Assembly: GCA_049673305.1 (NCBI GenBank)
Contig: JBATXM010000077.1
Coordinates: 1-64,000 of the forward strand
Origin: GCA-003244245 sp049673305
Lineage (GTDB): Bacteria; Actinomycetota; Actinomycetes; Mycobacteriales; Pseudonocardiaceae
Length of the DNA: 64,000 nucleotides
Direction: 5' to 3'
Shown piece after piece: positions 1 through 7,275 of this stretch (positions within the stretch are counted from its first letter, which is position 1; every line of letters starts with the position of its first letter). The notes under the pieces are model-generated. The model saw only the letters and a program-made list of their open reading frames with translations. It was not told where the DNA came from and ran no database searches. The position numbers and the translations under genes were made by a program.

Positions 1-49
1 GACTATACTCGTTAATGATCTTGAAGGTGTCATTCGCACTTACTACCAT
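1..49 (-). CDS. 5' end of a gene of unknown function (cut by window edge)
   Basis: An ATG at 49 on the minus strand is preceded by a strong ribosome binding site (AGGAGG at 55-60, five bases of spacing). The frame stays open to the window edge and gives the 16 residues MVVSANDTFKIINEYS. That is too short to assign a family. The reading frame, the ribosome binding site and the long structured leader upstream (see 124-147) are the only evidence. It is transcribed away from the rest of the window. Confidence 0.5.
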   Translation of the reverse strand, partial: MVVSANDTFKIINEYS

Positions 50-123
50 GGCTTACCTCCTCGTTAAGAACCACCACGGTCATTCACCATTCAACGCATT
101 CGCTCAGCGCGGCTCACCTCGCT

Positions 124-147
124 GGCCGACCCCTGCTGGGGGCGGCC
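124..147. promoter_or_regulatory. Strong hairpin in the leader of the edge gene
   Basis: Arms 124-133 and 138-147 pair over ten positions with one A-G mismatch and a four-base loop (TGCT). The hairpin lies about 75 bases upstream of the minus-strand ATG at 49. The stretch 50-599 has no convincing gene. It contains further short complementary blocks, so it may be a long structured 5' leader. I could not match it to a riboswitch class with confidence. Confidence 0.3.
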
Positions 148-599
148 TCACCCACGGAGCCACGAGAGCGGGGAGATTGCGATTGAGGGTGTCCCAGCAA
201 CGCAGGCGTCAAGCACCTCCCCTCCGAAAGGGACAAACCAGTCACTGGCCCTTCAGCCCGAAGCAGGCATGTCCCCACGGAGCACCCTACCGGGAAACAA
301 CCGTTACCCGCAAGATCGTTAACGACAGCGGCGACCAGCGAACTCGACTTTCGCACTTTTTCATGATCGGTTAGTGGAGTTCGCTGCTTGTGGTGGGCGG
401 GGCCTCGGTGTGTCCGTCGGCGCGCGGGCGGGCCAACGTGTTGGCGGGTGCGTGACCGCGACATGCCGAAGCTCATGGGATTGATCAGATAGGGGCACAG
501 ATAGCGGGAGAATCCGCTGGAGCGGCTGACATCAGCATAAATTGATCTCGAGCGCTCCGAGGCGAGGACCCGTGCTCGGATCGGACACAATAGGTCCCC

Positions 600-827
600 A
601 TGCCCAAGATTGACGGAGCCGTGGTGGCGGCAGTTCTCGCCGACCGGGGCCAGCTGGTGGCGTTCGCCGCCATGGTCTTGTCCTGCGGCCCCATGGTGAC
701 CGAGGCGAGAATGGGGTATGACGCGCACGGCGATAGACCAAACCGGCAGCGCAGACACCGCGCTGTGGGTACCCGACCAGTGGGCGCTGGACGCGGTGTA
801 GTCGAGTTGTGCTCGCCGAACAGGTAG
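600..827 (+). pseudogene. Possible remnant of an ArsR/DUF2087-type regulator
   Basis: The first 25 codons read MPKIDGAVVAAVLADRGQLV followed by AFAAM. This resembles the phrase about losing repression at a '...LADxxRLRVFAALVLG' segment in ArsR/DUF2087-type regulators. After that the translation turns into Arg/Gly-rich sequence typical of an out-of-frame stretch. There is no good ribosome binding site. It is probably a fragment with a lost 3' part, or a chance open frame. The rest of 375-841 shows no gene I can support. Confidence 0.15.
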
Positions 828-841
828 GAGTGCAAGGGCGC

Positions 842-3409
842 TCAGGCGGGGACGTGATTCCCGCGAACCTCGTCTGTCGCTGGCGCGAGTTCCACGGTGA
901 TCGTGCGCGCGGGTGCCTCGCGGAGCACCAGTTCGCGGACGCTGCCGGCCCGGATCAGGTCCGGCTCGCCGACTGGAAGCACCGCCAGCTGCTCGGCGTT
1001 GTCCTCGACGACGAGGCGGGCGACCGCACTGCGTTGCGAGCGCCGCTGCTCGGATTTAGCTTTGCGGATCTCGGCGAGGATCGAGCGGACCACGTCCAGC
1101 ACGGACGGGTCGGCGTCGTTGACCACCTCGCGCAGCTCGTCGCTGCGCGGCCAGGGAGCACGGTGCACTGACCCAGTCTGCCACCAGGACCAGACCTCCT
1201 CGGTGACGAACGGGAGGAACGGCGCGAACATGCGCAGCAGGATCGAGTGCGCGATGGACAACGCGGCCTGGGCGGACCGGGCTGCGGGGCCCTCGTCGTA
1301 TGCGCGCTGCTTCACCAGCTCGACATAGTCGTCGCAGAAGCGCCAGAAGAACGATTCTGTCAGCTCCAGCGCCCGGTGGTAGTTGTACCCGTCGAAAGCG
1401 GCCGTGGCGTCGTCGATCACCGTTGCCAGCTGGGCCAGCATGGCACGGTCCAGCCCTTGAGTCACGTCGGCCAGTGTCTCGTCGTGGAGCCCCAGCCCGA
1501 GAACGAATTTTCCGGCGTTGAGAATCTTGACGGCGAGGCGGCGGCCCACCTTCATCTGCGCCTGGTCGGTCGCCGTGTCGGTGCCCGGCGCGCTCTTGCA
1601 CGACCAGTACCGGAAACCATCCGCCCCGTACGTGGTGACCAGCGGCATTGGGGTGAGCACATTGCCTTTGGACTTTGACATCTTCTTGCGGTCGGGGTCC
1701 AGGATCCAGCCGTTGATGGTGGCGTGCCGCCACGGCAGCACGCCATGCTCCAACTCTGAGCGCAACAAGGTGGAGAAGAGCCAGGTACGGATGATTTCCG
1801 GGCCTTGTGGCCGCAGGTCGGTCGGGAAGACGCGGGAGAACAGATCCTCGTCATCCTCCCAGCCACCGGCGATCTGCGGGGTGAGTGAGGACGTCGCCCA
1901 GGTGTCCATCACGTCGGGGTCGCCGATGAAGCCGTCGGGCTTGCCCCGCTGATCTTCGGCGTAGCCGGGGGGCACGTCGGCCTGCGGGTCGATCGGCAGG
2001 AGTGACTCCTGCGGCAGGATCGGGGTGTCCCAGAGGATCTCTCCAGCGCCGTCCAGCGGGTACCACACCGGGAAGGGCACGCCGAAGTAGCGCTGCCGGC
2101 TCACCAGCCAGTCCGTGTTGAGCCCTTCGACCCAGTGCTCGTAGCGCAGGCGCATGAAGTCGGGGTGCCAACGCAGTTCACGGCCCCGCCGGAGCAGCAT
2201 CTCGTGCAGCTCGGCGTCGCGTGCGCCGTTGCGGATGTACCACTGCCGGCTGGTGACGATCTCCAGCGGGCGCTCGCCCTTCTCGTAAAACTTGACCTCG
2301 TGGATGATCGGCTTAGGGTCACCGATCACCTGGCCCGACTCGGTCAGCAGCTCGAGGACGTGGCGGCGCGCCTTTTTCGGGAACGTGCCGGCCAGCTTTG
2401 TCCAAGCCTGCGCACCGGCGCCGCTGAGCCAACTCGGTGTCTCCTCCTGGAACCGACCATCGCGGCGGATGACCGATCGGGTCGCCAAGTTCAGCTCCCG
2501 CCACCACACCACGTCGGTGGTATCACCAAACGTGCAGATCATCGCGATGCCGGAGCCTTTTTCGGGGTCGGCGAGCGGGTGCGCCACCACCGGCACGTGG
2601 ACCCCGAACACTGGAGTGCGCACGTCAGTGCCGATCAGCTCCCGGTACCGGTCGTCGTCGGGATGGGCGACCAGCGCGACACAGGAGGGCAGCAGTTCGG
2701 GGCGGGTGGTCTCGATCTCCACCGGGGCACCGCCGTTGATTCGCGGGAACGCGAGGCGGTGGTAGGCCCCCTGCGTTGGGCGATCCTCGAACTCCGCCTG
2801 CGCGACGGCTGTCTGGAAATCGACATCCCACATCGTCGGTGCCTCGATGGCGTACGCCTCACCGCGACTGATGTTGCGCAGGAAAGCGCGCTGGGCGACT
2901 CGCCGCGACCGGGCATCAATCGTCGTGTACGTCAACGACCAATCGACGGACAGCCCTATGCTGCGCCATTGTTGCTCGAAGTCACGCTCGAACTCGGCGG
3001 TCAGATGCTGACACAATTCGACAAAGTTGGGCCGCGAGATGGGTCGGTGGTCCTTCGCCGCCTCGGTGACGACGAGATCGGGCTCGTACGGGACGCTGGG
3101 GTCGCAACGCACACCATAGTGATTCTGCACCCGGCGCTCCGTCGGCAGGCCGTTGTCATCCCATCCCATTGGATAGAAAATCTCGCGCCCGCGCATCCGC
3201 TGGAACCGGGCGATGGCGTCTACCTGAATGTAGCCGAAGGCGGACCCAAGATGCAGGGACCCGCTGATGGTCGGTGGCGGAGTATCGATGGCGTAAATCT
3301 CGTCGCGGGTCTTCGACCGATCGAAGCGGTATGTTCCCTCATCCTGCCAGCGGACATCCCATTTCGCCTCGAGACCATCAAGCGAGGGCTGCTCCGGGAT
3401 AATCGCCAT
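842..3409 (-). CDS. valS: Valine--tRNA ligase
   Basis: Cytosolic class I aminoacyl-tRNA synthetase that charges tRNA-Val. The HIGH-type signature is HLGSAFGY near residue 53, and the second signature KMSKSKGN lies near residue 576 counted from this start. Between them is a CP1 editing region with the typical ETTRPE segment. The C-terminal anticodon-binding domain includes LPFVTEEVWSWW. About 855 residues is normal for the actinobacterial form. An upstream in-frame ATG at 3445 would add 12 residues. I prefer 3409 because the family's N-terminus begins near this point and GGTGAGGT lies upstream, but the choice is not certain. It ends convergent with nothing and is followed by about 800 bases of mostly non-coding DNA. 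Confidence 0.95.
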   Translation of the reverse strand: MAIIPEQPSLDGLEAKWDVRWQDEGTYRFDRSKTRDEIYAIDTPPPTISGSLHLGSAFGYIQVDAIARFQRMRGREIFYPMGWDDNGLPTERRVQNHYGVRCDPSVPYEPDLVVTEAAKDHRPISRPNFVELCQHLTAEFERDFEQQWRSIGLSVDWSLTYTTIDARSRRVAQRAFLRNISRGEAYAIEAPTMWDVDFQTAVAQAEFEDRPTQGAYHRLAFPRINGGAPVEIETTRPELLPSCVALVAHPDDDRYRELIGTDVRTPVFGVHVPVVAHPLADPEKGSGIAMICTFGDTTDVVWWRELNLATRSVIRRDGRFQEETPSWLSGAGAQAWTKLAGTFPKKARRHVLELLTESGQVIGDPKPIIHEVKFYEKGERPLEIVTSRQWYIRNGARDAELHEMLLRRGRELRWHPDFMRLRYEHWVEGLNTDWLVSRQRYFGVPFPVWYPLDGAGEILWDTPILPQESLLPIDPQADVPPGYAEDQRGKPDGFIGDPDVMDTWATSSLTPQIAGGWEDDEDLFSRVFPTDLRPQGPEIIRTWLFSTLLRSELEHGVLPWRHATINGWILDPDRKKMSKSKGNVLTPMPLVTTYGADGFRYWSCKSAPGTDTATDQAQMKVGRRLAVKILNAGKFVLGLGLHDETLADVTQGLDRAMLAQLATVIDDATAAFDGYNYHRALELTESFFWRFCDDYVELVKQRAYDEGPAARSAQAALSIAHSILLRMFAPFLPFVTEEVWSWWQTGSVHRAPWPRSDELREVVNDADPSVLDVVRSILAEIRKAKSEQRRSQRSAVARLVVEDNAEQLAVLPVGEPDLIRAGSVRELVLREAPARTITVELAPATDEVRGNHVPA

Positions 3410-3469
3410 GTCGATACGATAGACCTCACCCCGGACCCACCTCATCCTGGAGTGTCGGTGTGGCGGGGG

Positions 3470-4816
3470 TCACCGAATGGCCGCGGTGCTCGGTTGGGCC
3501 TGGCGCAGATCGTGATCTTTCGTCTCGGGGAGGGCCGCGGCGCAGACCAGGCTGAGCAGTGCCAGTGCGCACAGCAGGATGCCGATGGTGACGCTGCCGA
3601 ATGCTGCCGCCAGTGGCGCGGCTACCAGCGGCGGCATCGCGCCGCCCACGATGCCGGCCAGGCTGTAGCTCATACCGGCCCCGGTATAGCGGTAGCGGGT
3701 CGGGAACGTCTCAGGCAGGAACGCTCCCACTGGACCGTAGGCGAGACCCTGCAACCCCACGGTGACGATCACGCCGATGGCGAAGGCCACCGGGGAGCGC
3801 GTGTCGAGCAGCGGAAACAGCATCAGTGACCACACCGCCGCGCCAGCGCAGGATGCCATGATCAGGGTTCGCCGGCCGAACCGGTCCGAGGAGATCGCCG
3901 AGGCGATGGTGCTCAGCGCCGTCACCGCCCCGGCGAGGATCCCGAGGGACAGCACCAGTGTGCGGGACAGCGCCGCGCCAGTGGGACTGGTTCCATAGCT
4001 GGTCAGGTAGGTCGTGCCGGTGTAGAACAGGGCAAACATCGCCGTCGTGGCCCCGGCCGCCAGCAGGATCTCCCTCGGCGCCTGGGTGAGCGCCTCCCGC
4101 AACGGAGCATGCGTCGTGGGCGGATGCCGCGGTTGTTGGAGCTGGGCGGCCCGGAACACCGGTGTCTCCTCGATCCGCAACCGGACGTACAGGCCCACTG
4201 CCACCAGCACGATGCTGATCAGGAACGGGACCCGCCACCCATAGTTGAGGAACGACTGGTCGTTGTTCCCGAGGGTGAGGCCGGTAACCAGAAACGTCGT
4301 GCTGGACAGCACCACCGCGAGCCCCGGCCCGAGCTGGGGGAACATCGCGTACCGCCCCCGGCGCCGCGGTGGGGCGTATTCCGCGGTGAGCAGTGTCGCG
4401 CCGGCCCATTCCCCGCCCACCGCGAAACCCTGCACGAACCGTAGCGCGACCAGCAGTATGGGAGCCGCGACCCCGATCGTGGCCGCGCCCGGCAGCAGCC
4501 CGATCAGCACGGTGGAGACGCCCATCAGCAGCAGTGTCGAGATGAGCGTCCGCTTGCGGCCGGTCCGGTCGCCGTAGTGCCCGAAGCTCACCGCCCCGAC
4601 CGGCCGGGCGATGAAGGCCACCGCGAAGGTGGCGAACGAGGCCACCGTGGCGGCGGTCGAGCCCAATGCCGGGAAGAAAACCCGAGGAAACACCAGCGCC
4701 GCAGCTGTACCGTAGATGAGGAAATCGTAGAACTCGATGGTGGTCCCCACACAGCTCGCGACCGCCACCCGGCGCATCCTCACATCAACGGGTACCGTCT
4801 CTTCCGCGTTATTCAT
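3470..4816 (-). CDS. MFS metabolite:H+ symporter (MHS family)
   Basis: Twelve-helix inner-membrane carrier of the metabolite:proton symporter family (ShiA/ProP/KgtP relatives). The N-terminal ASCVGTTIEFYDFLIYG is the hallmark of this family. The helix 2-3 loop carries GHYGDRTGRKRTL, the MFS signature, and a second copy SDRFGRRTLI is found in the C-terminal half. The length of about 448 residues is normal. The substrate cannot be read from sequence; small organic acids or betaines are usual. The start at 4816 is preceded by TGGGGTAAAC; an ATG at 4840 would add eight residues. It is divergent from the OFA carrier, sharing a 68-base intergenic region, so the two may be co-regulated. Confidence 0.85.
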   Translation of the reverse strand: MNNAEETVPVDVRMRRVAVASCVGTTIEFYDFLIYGTAAALVFPRVFFPALGSTAATVASFATFAVAFIARPVGAVSFGHYGDRTGRKRTLISTLLLMGVSTVLIGLLPGAATIGVAAPILLVALRFVQGFAVGGEWAGATLLTAEYAPPRRRGRYAMFPQLGPGLAVVLSSTTFLVTGLTLGNNDQSFLNYGWRVPFLISIVLVAVGLYVRLRIEETPVFRAAQLQQPRHPPTTHAPLREALTQAPREILLAAGATTAMFALFYTGTTYLTSYGTSPTGAALSRTLVLSLGILAGAVTALSTIASAISSDRFGRRTLIMASCAGAAVWSLMLFPLLDTRSPVAFAIGVIVTVGLQGLAYGPVGAFLPETFPTRYRYTGAGMSYSLAGIVGGAMPPLVAAPLAAAFGSVTIGILLCALALLSLVCAAALPETKDHDLRQAQPSTAAIR

Positions 4817-4884
4817 TCGTTTACCCCAGATCTCTCGCATAGCATGCGGATCGAATGCATATCACTGTGGGAGGAGAGCAGTCG

Positions 4885-6258
4885 GTGGCTGCCAGATACC
4901 TTGAGCGTTCACGGATCGTCGCCCCACCCGGTTGGAGCCGCTGGCTGGTCCCGCCGGCCGCGTTGTCGATCCACCTGGCGATCGGCCAGGCCTACGCCTG
5001 GAGCGTGTTCAAGAAGCCACTGGAGACGGCGCTGGGCATCTCCGGCGTGGCCAGTGCGCTGCCGTTCACGCTGGGGATCGTGATGCTGGGCCTGTCCGCG
5101 GCGCTGTTCGGCACCAAGGTCGACATTAACGGCCCGCGCTGGGCCATGGTCATCTCGATGTGCTGCTTCTGTGGTGGATTCCTCATCTCCGCACTGGGAG
5201 TGTCGATCGGGCAGTACTGGCTGGTGGTGCTCGGGTACGGCGTCGTCGGAGGGCTCGGCCTGGGTATCGGCTACATCTCCCCGGTATCCACCCTGATCGC
5301 GTGGTTCCCCGACCGGCCGGGCATGGCCACCGGTATCGCGATCATGGGTTTCGGCGGCGGGGCGCTGATCGCGGCGCCGTGGTCGAACTCGATGCTGACC
5401 GCGTTCGGCGCGACCGGCCCGCACCCGGACCCGGGCGGTATCGCCAAGGCGTTCGTTATCCACGGCGTCGGCTACGCGGTGTTCATGTCGGTGGGATGGC
5501 TGCTCATCCGGGTACCGGCGCAGAGCTGGAAACCCGAAGGGTGGCAGCCCACGCCGCACCCAGTGGGCGGACTGGTCAGCGCGGGCAATGTCGCTGCGCG
5601 CAACGCGATCCGGACTCCCCAGTTCTGGCTGCTGTGGGTGGTGCTGTGCTTCAACGTGACGGCGGGCATTGGCATCCTGGAGCGCGCAGCTCCGATCTAC
5701 ACCGACTTCTTCCCCGGGCGAGCCGGGCTCACCGCTGCGGCGGCGGGCTTCGTCGCGATCCTATCCATGGCCAACATGCTCGGCCGTTTCTTCTGGTCGT
5801 CCACCTCAGACGTCCTTGGCCGCAAGAACATCTACCGCATGTACCTGGGGGGCGGCGCACTGCTCTACCTGGCCGTGACGATCACCACAAACGCCAACAA
5901 GGTGGTGTTCCTGGTGTGTTGCATGTTCATCCTCTCGTTCTATGGCGCCGGATTCGCCACCGTGCCCGCTTACCTGCGCGATTTGTTCGGCACCTACCAG
6001 GTCGGCGCCATCCACGGCCGGCTGCTCACCGCGTGGTCGGTCGCCGGCGTGCTCGGCCCGGTGATCGTCAACGCGATCGCCGACAACCGGATCGCGGCTG
6101 GGGTGACCGGCCCGGGCCGCTACACCACGTCTTTCTCGATCATGATCGGGTTGTTGATCGTCGGGTTCATCTGCAATGAGATCATTCGCCCGGTCAATCC
6201 GAAGTTCCACGAGCTGGTATCCGAGCAGGTTGAGGGGAACGTGGTGACGGCGCCATGA
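4885..6258 (+). CDS. OFA-family MFS transporter (oxalate/formate antiporter type)
   Basis: Twelve-helix MFS protein of the oxalate:formate antiporter family. Family marks are the N-terminal AIGQAYAWSVFKKPLE, the GLGLGIGYISPVSTLIAWFPDRPG stretch around the helix 4-5 region (split here: GLGLGIGYISP then WFPDRPG), and the second-half FWSSTSDVLGRKNIYRMY. I chose GTG at 4885 because GGGAGGAG sits nine bases upstream; an ATG at 4855 would place that site inside the gene. Monocarboxylate (formate, oxalate or lactate) exchange is the family role; the exact substrate is unknown. Its stop overlaps the start of the 45-residue gene in ATGA. Confidence 0.85.
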   Translation: MAARYLERSRIVAPPGWSRWLVPPAALSIHLAIGQAYAWSVFKKPLETALGISGVASALPFTLGIVMLGLSAALFGTKVDINGPRWAMVISMCCFCGGFLISALGVSIGQYWLVVLGYGVVGGLGLGIGYISPVSTLIAWFPDRPGMATGIAIMGFGGGALIAAPWSNSMLTAFGATGPHPDPGGIAKAFVIHGVGYAVFMSVGWLLIRVPAQSWKPEGWQPTPHPVGGLVSAGNVAARNAIRTPQFWLLWVVLCFNVTAGIGILERAAPIYTDFFPGRAGLTAAAAGFVAILSMANMLGRFFWSSTSDVLGRKNIYRMYLGGGALLYLAVTITTNANKVVFLVCCMFILSFYGAGFATVPAYLRDLFGTYQVGAIHGRLLTAWSVAGVLGPVIVNAIADNRIAAGVTGPGRYTTSFSIMIGLLIVGFICNEIIRPVNPKFHELVSEQVEGNVVTAP

Positions 6259-6392
6259 GCACCCGAACGACCGGATCAGCTTCTCGCGGGCGCCCAGCGC
6301 TGGCCGCGCTGGCCTGGGCGTGGGTGGTGCTGCCGTTCCTGTATGGCCTGTATCAGTTGTTGATCAAGATTCCAGCGCTGTTCGGCGGCTGA
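6255..6392 (+). CDS. MFS transporter small subunit (45 aa, one membrane helix)
   Basis: A short gene starting inside the stop of the OFA transporter (ATGA, 6255-6258). The product is 45 residues: a basic Ser/Arg N-terminus (MSTRTTGSASRGRPALAAL), then one hydrophobic helix (AWAWVVLPFLYGLYQLL), ending IKIPALFGG. The translational coupling and the single helix match the small 'MFS transporter small subunit' proteins that accompany OFA carriers in actinobacteria, as I remember that annotation. It probably sits beside the carrier in the membrane and affects its stability or activity; that role is inferred. Confidence 0.7.
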   Translation: MSTRTTGSASRGRPALAALAWAWVVLPFLYGLYQLLIKIPALFGG

Positions 6393-6498
6393 TCTGCGAC
6401 CACTGGTCGCCGTCCCTGTTGCGCTATTCGAGTGACCACTGGGCGTGGCGAGCCGGATACTGTCAGACAACCCTGGCATGGTCTACTCACTACCCGCC

Positions 6499-6517
6499 GG
6501 GCGCCCGCTCGGCGCCC
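6499..6517. terminator. GC hairpin after the OFA operon
   Basis: Arms 6499-6505 (GGGCGCC) and 6511-6517 (GGCGCCC) are perfectly complementary with a five-base loop. It lies 107 bases after the small-subunit stop and before the secretion-type block. There is no U-tract, which is common for actinobacterial terminators, so termination is a guess. Confidence 0.3.
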
Positions 6518-6528
6518 GACCGTGATTA

Positions 6529-6543
6529 AACCCCCAGGGGGTT
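6529..6543. promoter_or_regulatory. Perfect inverted repeat covering the ribosome binding site
   Basis: AACCCCC-A-GGGGGTT is a perfect 7+7 palindrome whose right arm is the only purine-rich ribosome binding site for the ATG at 6547. Folding would hide that site, or a dimeric protein could bind it as an operator. It stands at the head of the secretion-type block, so it may set expression of the whole block. Confidence 0.45.
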
Positions 6544-6546
6544 GCG

Positions 6547-6807
6547 ATGATTGCGTTGACCCTGGTCGCCCAGGGAGCCGAGCTCGGCACGCACAACCTA
6601 CGTACCTGGATGTTGGACAACGTCGTGCCACTGCTGCTGCTAGCGGTGGCGATTCTGCTGCTGTGGCTGGGCGGCGGCAAGGGAGACAACGCCGGGGTGA
6701 TGCGACGGGTCGGAGGTGTGATCATCGCGTTGGGTGTCATCGGGCTGGCGGTGTCCGGCGGAGCGCAGAACCTCGGAACGTGGATCGCCAGCTTGTTCAA
6801 CGGCTGA
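6547..6807 (+). CDS. Small two-helix membrane protein, VirB2/TrbC pilin-like
   Basis: An 86-residue protein with two hydrophobic segments (NVVPLLLLAVAILLLWLGGG, about residues 26-45, and a second, VGGVIIALGVIGLAVSG, about 55-71) joined by a short GDNAGVMRR loop. This topology and the position in front of a VirB4-like ATPase gene resemble VirB2/TrbC pilins or their Gram-positive counterparts. There is no recognisable cleaved signal beyond the short N-terminus. The next gene begins at its stop. The role as pilin is inferred from size, topology and context. Confidence 0.5.
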   Translation: MIALTLVAQGAELGTHNLRTWMLDNVVPLLLLAVAILLLWLGGGKGDNAGVMRRVGGVIIALGVIGLAVSGGAQNLGTWIASLFNG

Positions 6808-6825
6808 GTGAGGAGTGACGCGACG

Positions 6826-7275
6826 TTGCGGATCCGTACCGATGACGATGTCTACCGGGTAGACGCGGTTTGGCTCGGCCCGCCGAAGGCGACGTTTCCC
6901 TGGCGCGCGCGGTACGTGGCCTGGGGTATCGGGATGGTGCTGTTTCTCGTCGTCTTAGGCGTCGAGCGTCAGCTGGGCATCGGCTTTGGCTTCTTCTCGA
7001 CCGGCTGGGGACTGCTCATCACCATCCTGCTCACCCGGCTGATCGGCTCCCGGATCAGTCACGAGCGTCCGTTGGGCGCTGTCGCCGCAATGTGGGTCCG
7101 CGAGCTCACCGCCCCCCGGCAGGTGACCGCGGTTCGCGCGGGTGCCGCCAGCGTGGCGCGGATCCGGGTCGAACGCGACCGTCCTCGACCCGGTCAGCGG
7201 CCGGTCCGTCGCTGGGGTCGTCGCAGGAAGGAGCGCACAGGTGTTCGGGCTCCGACGTCCTCCCGACCGCAATGA
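6826..7275 (+). CDS. Membrane protein of the secretion block, PrgI/TcpE-like
   Basis: The product is about 149 residues with two central helices (AWGIGMVLFLVVLGVE and LLITILLTRLIGS) and a basic C-terminal tail rich in Arg. The TTG at 6826 is chosen because GAGGAG lies nine bases upstream; GTG at 6808 would start on top of that site. Size, topology and position directly before the VirB4-like ATPase resemble PrgI/TcpE subunits of Gram-positive conjugation systems. Its 3' end overlaps the next gene by 35 bases, so the two are translationally linked. The family call is tentative. Confidence 0.5.
   Translation: MRIRTDDDVYRVDAVWLGPPKATFPWRARYVAWGIGMVLFLVVLGVERQLGIGFGFFSTGWGLLITILLTRLIGSRISHERPLGAVAAMWVRELTAPRQVTAVRAGAASVARIRVERDRPRPGQRPVRRWGRRRKERTGVRAPTSSRPQ

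Noticed and set aside
50..375. Possible c-di-AMP (ydaO) or other known riboswitch in the edge leader
   Set aside because: A few GGGTGA-like matches only; the conserved core could not be laid out.
2135..3829. 564-codon open frame on the plus strand over valS and the MHS carrier
   Set aside because: Antisense shadow of high-GC genes; His/Arg/Gln-rich translation without domains, while the minus strand encodes clear proteins.
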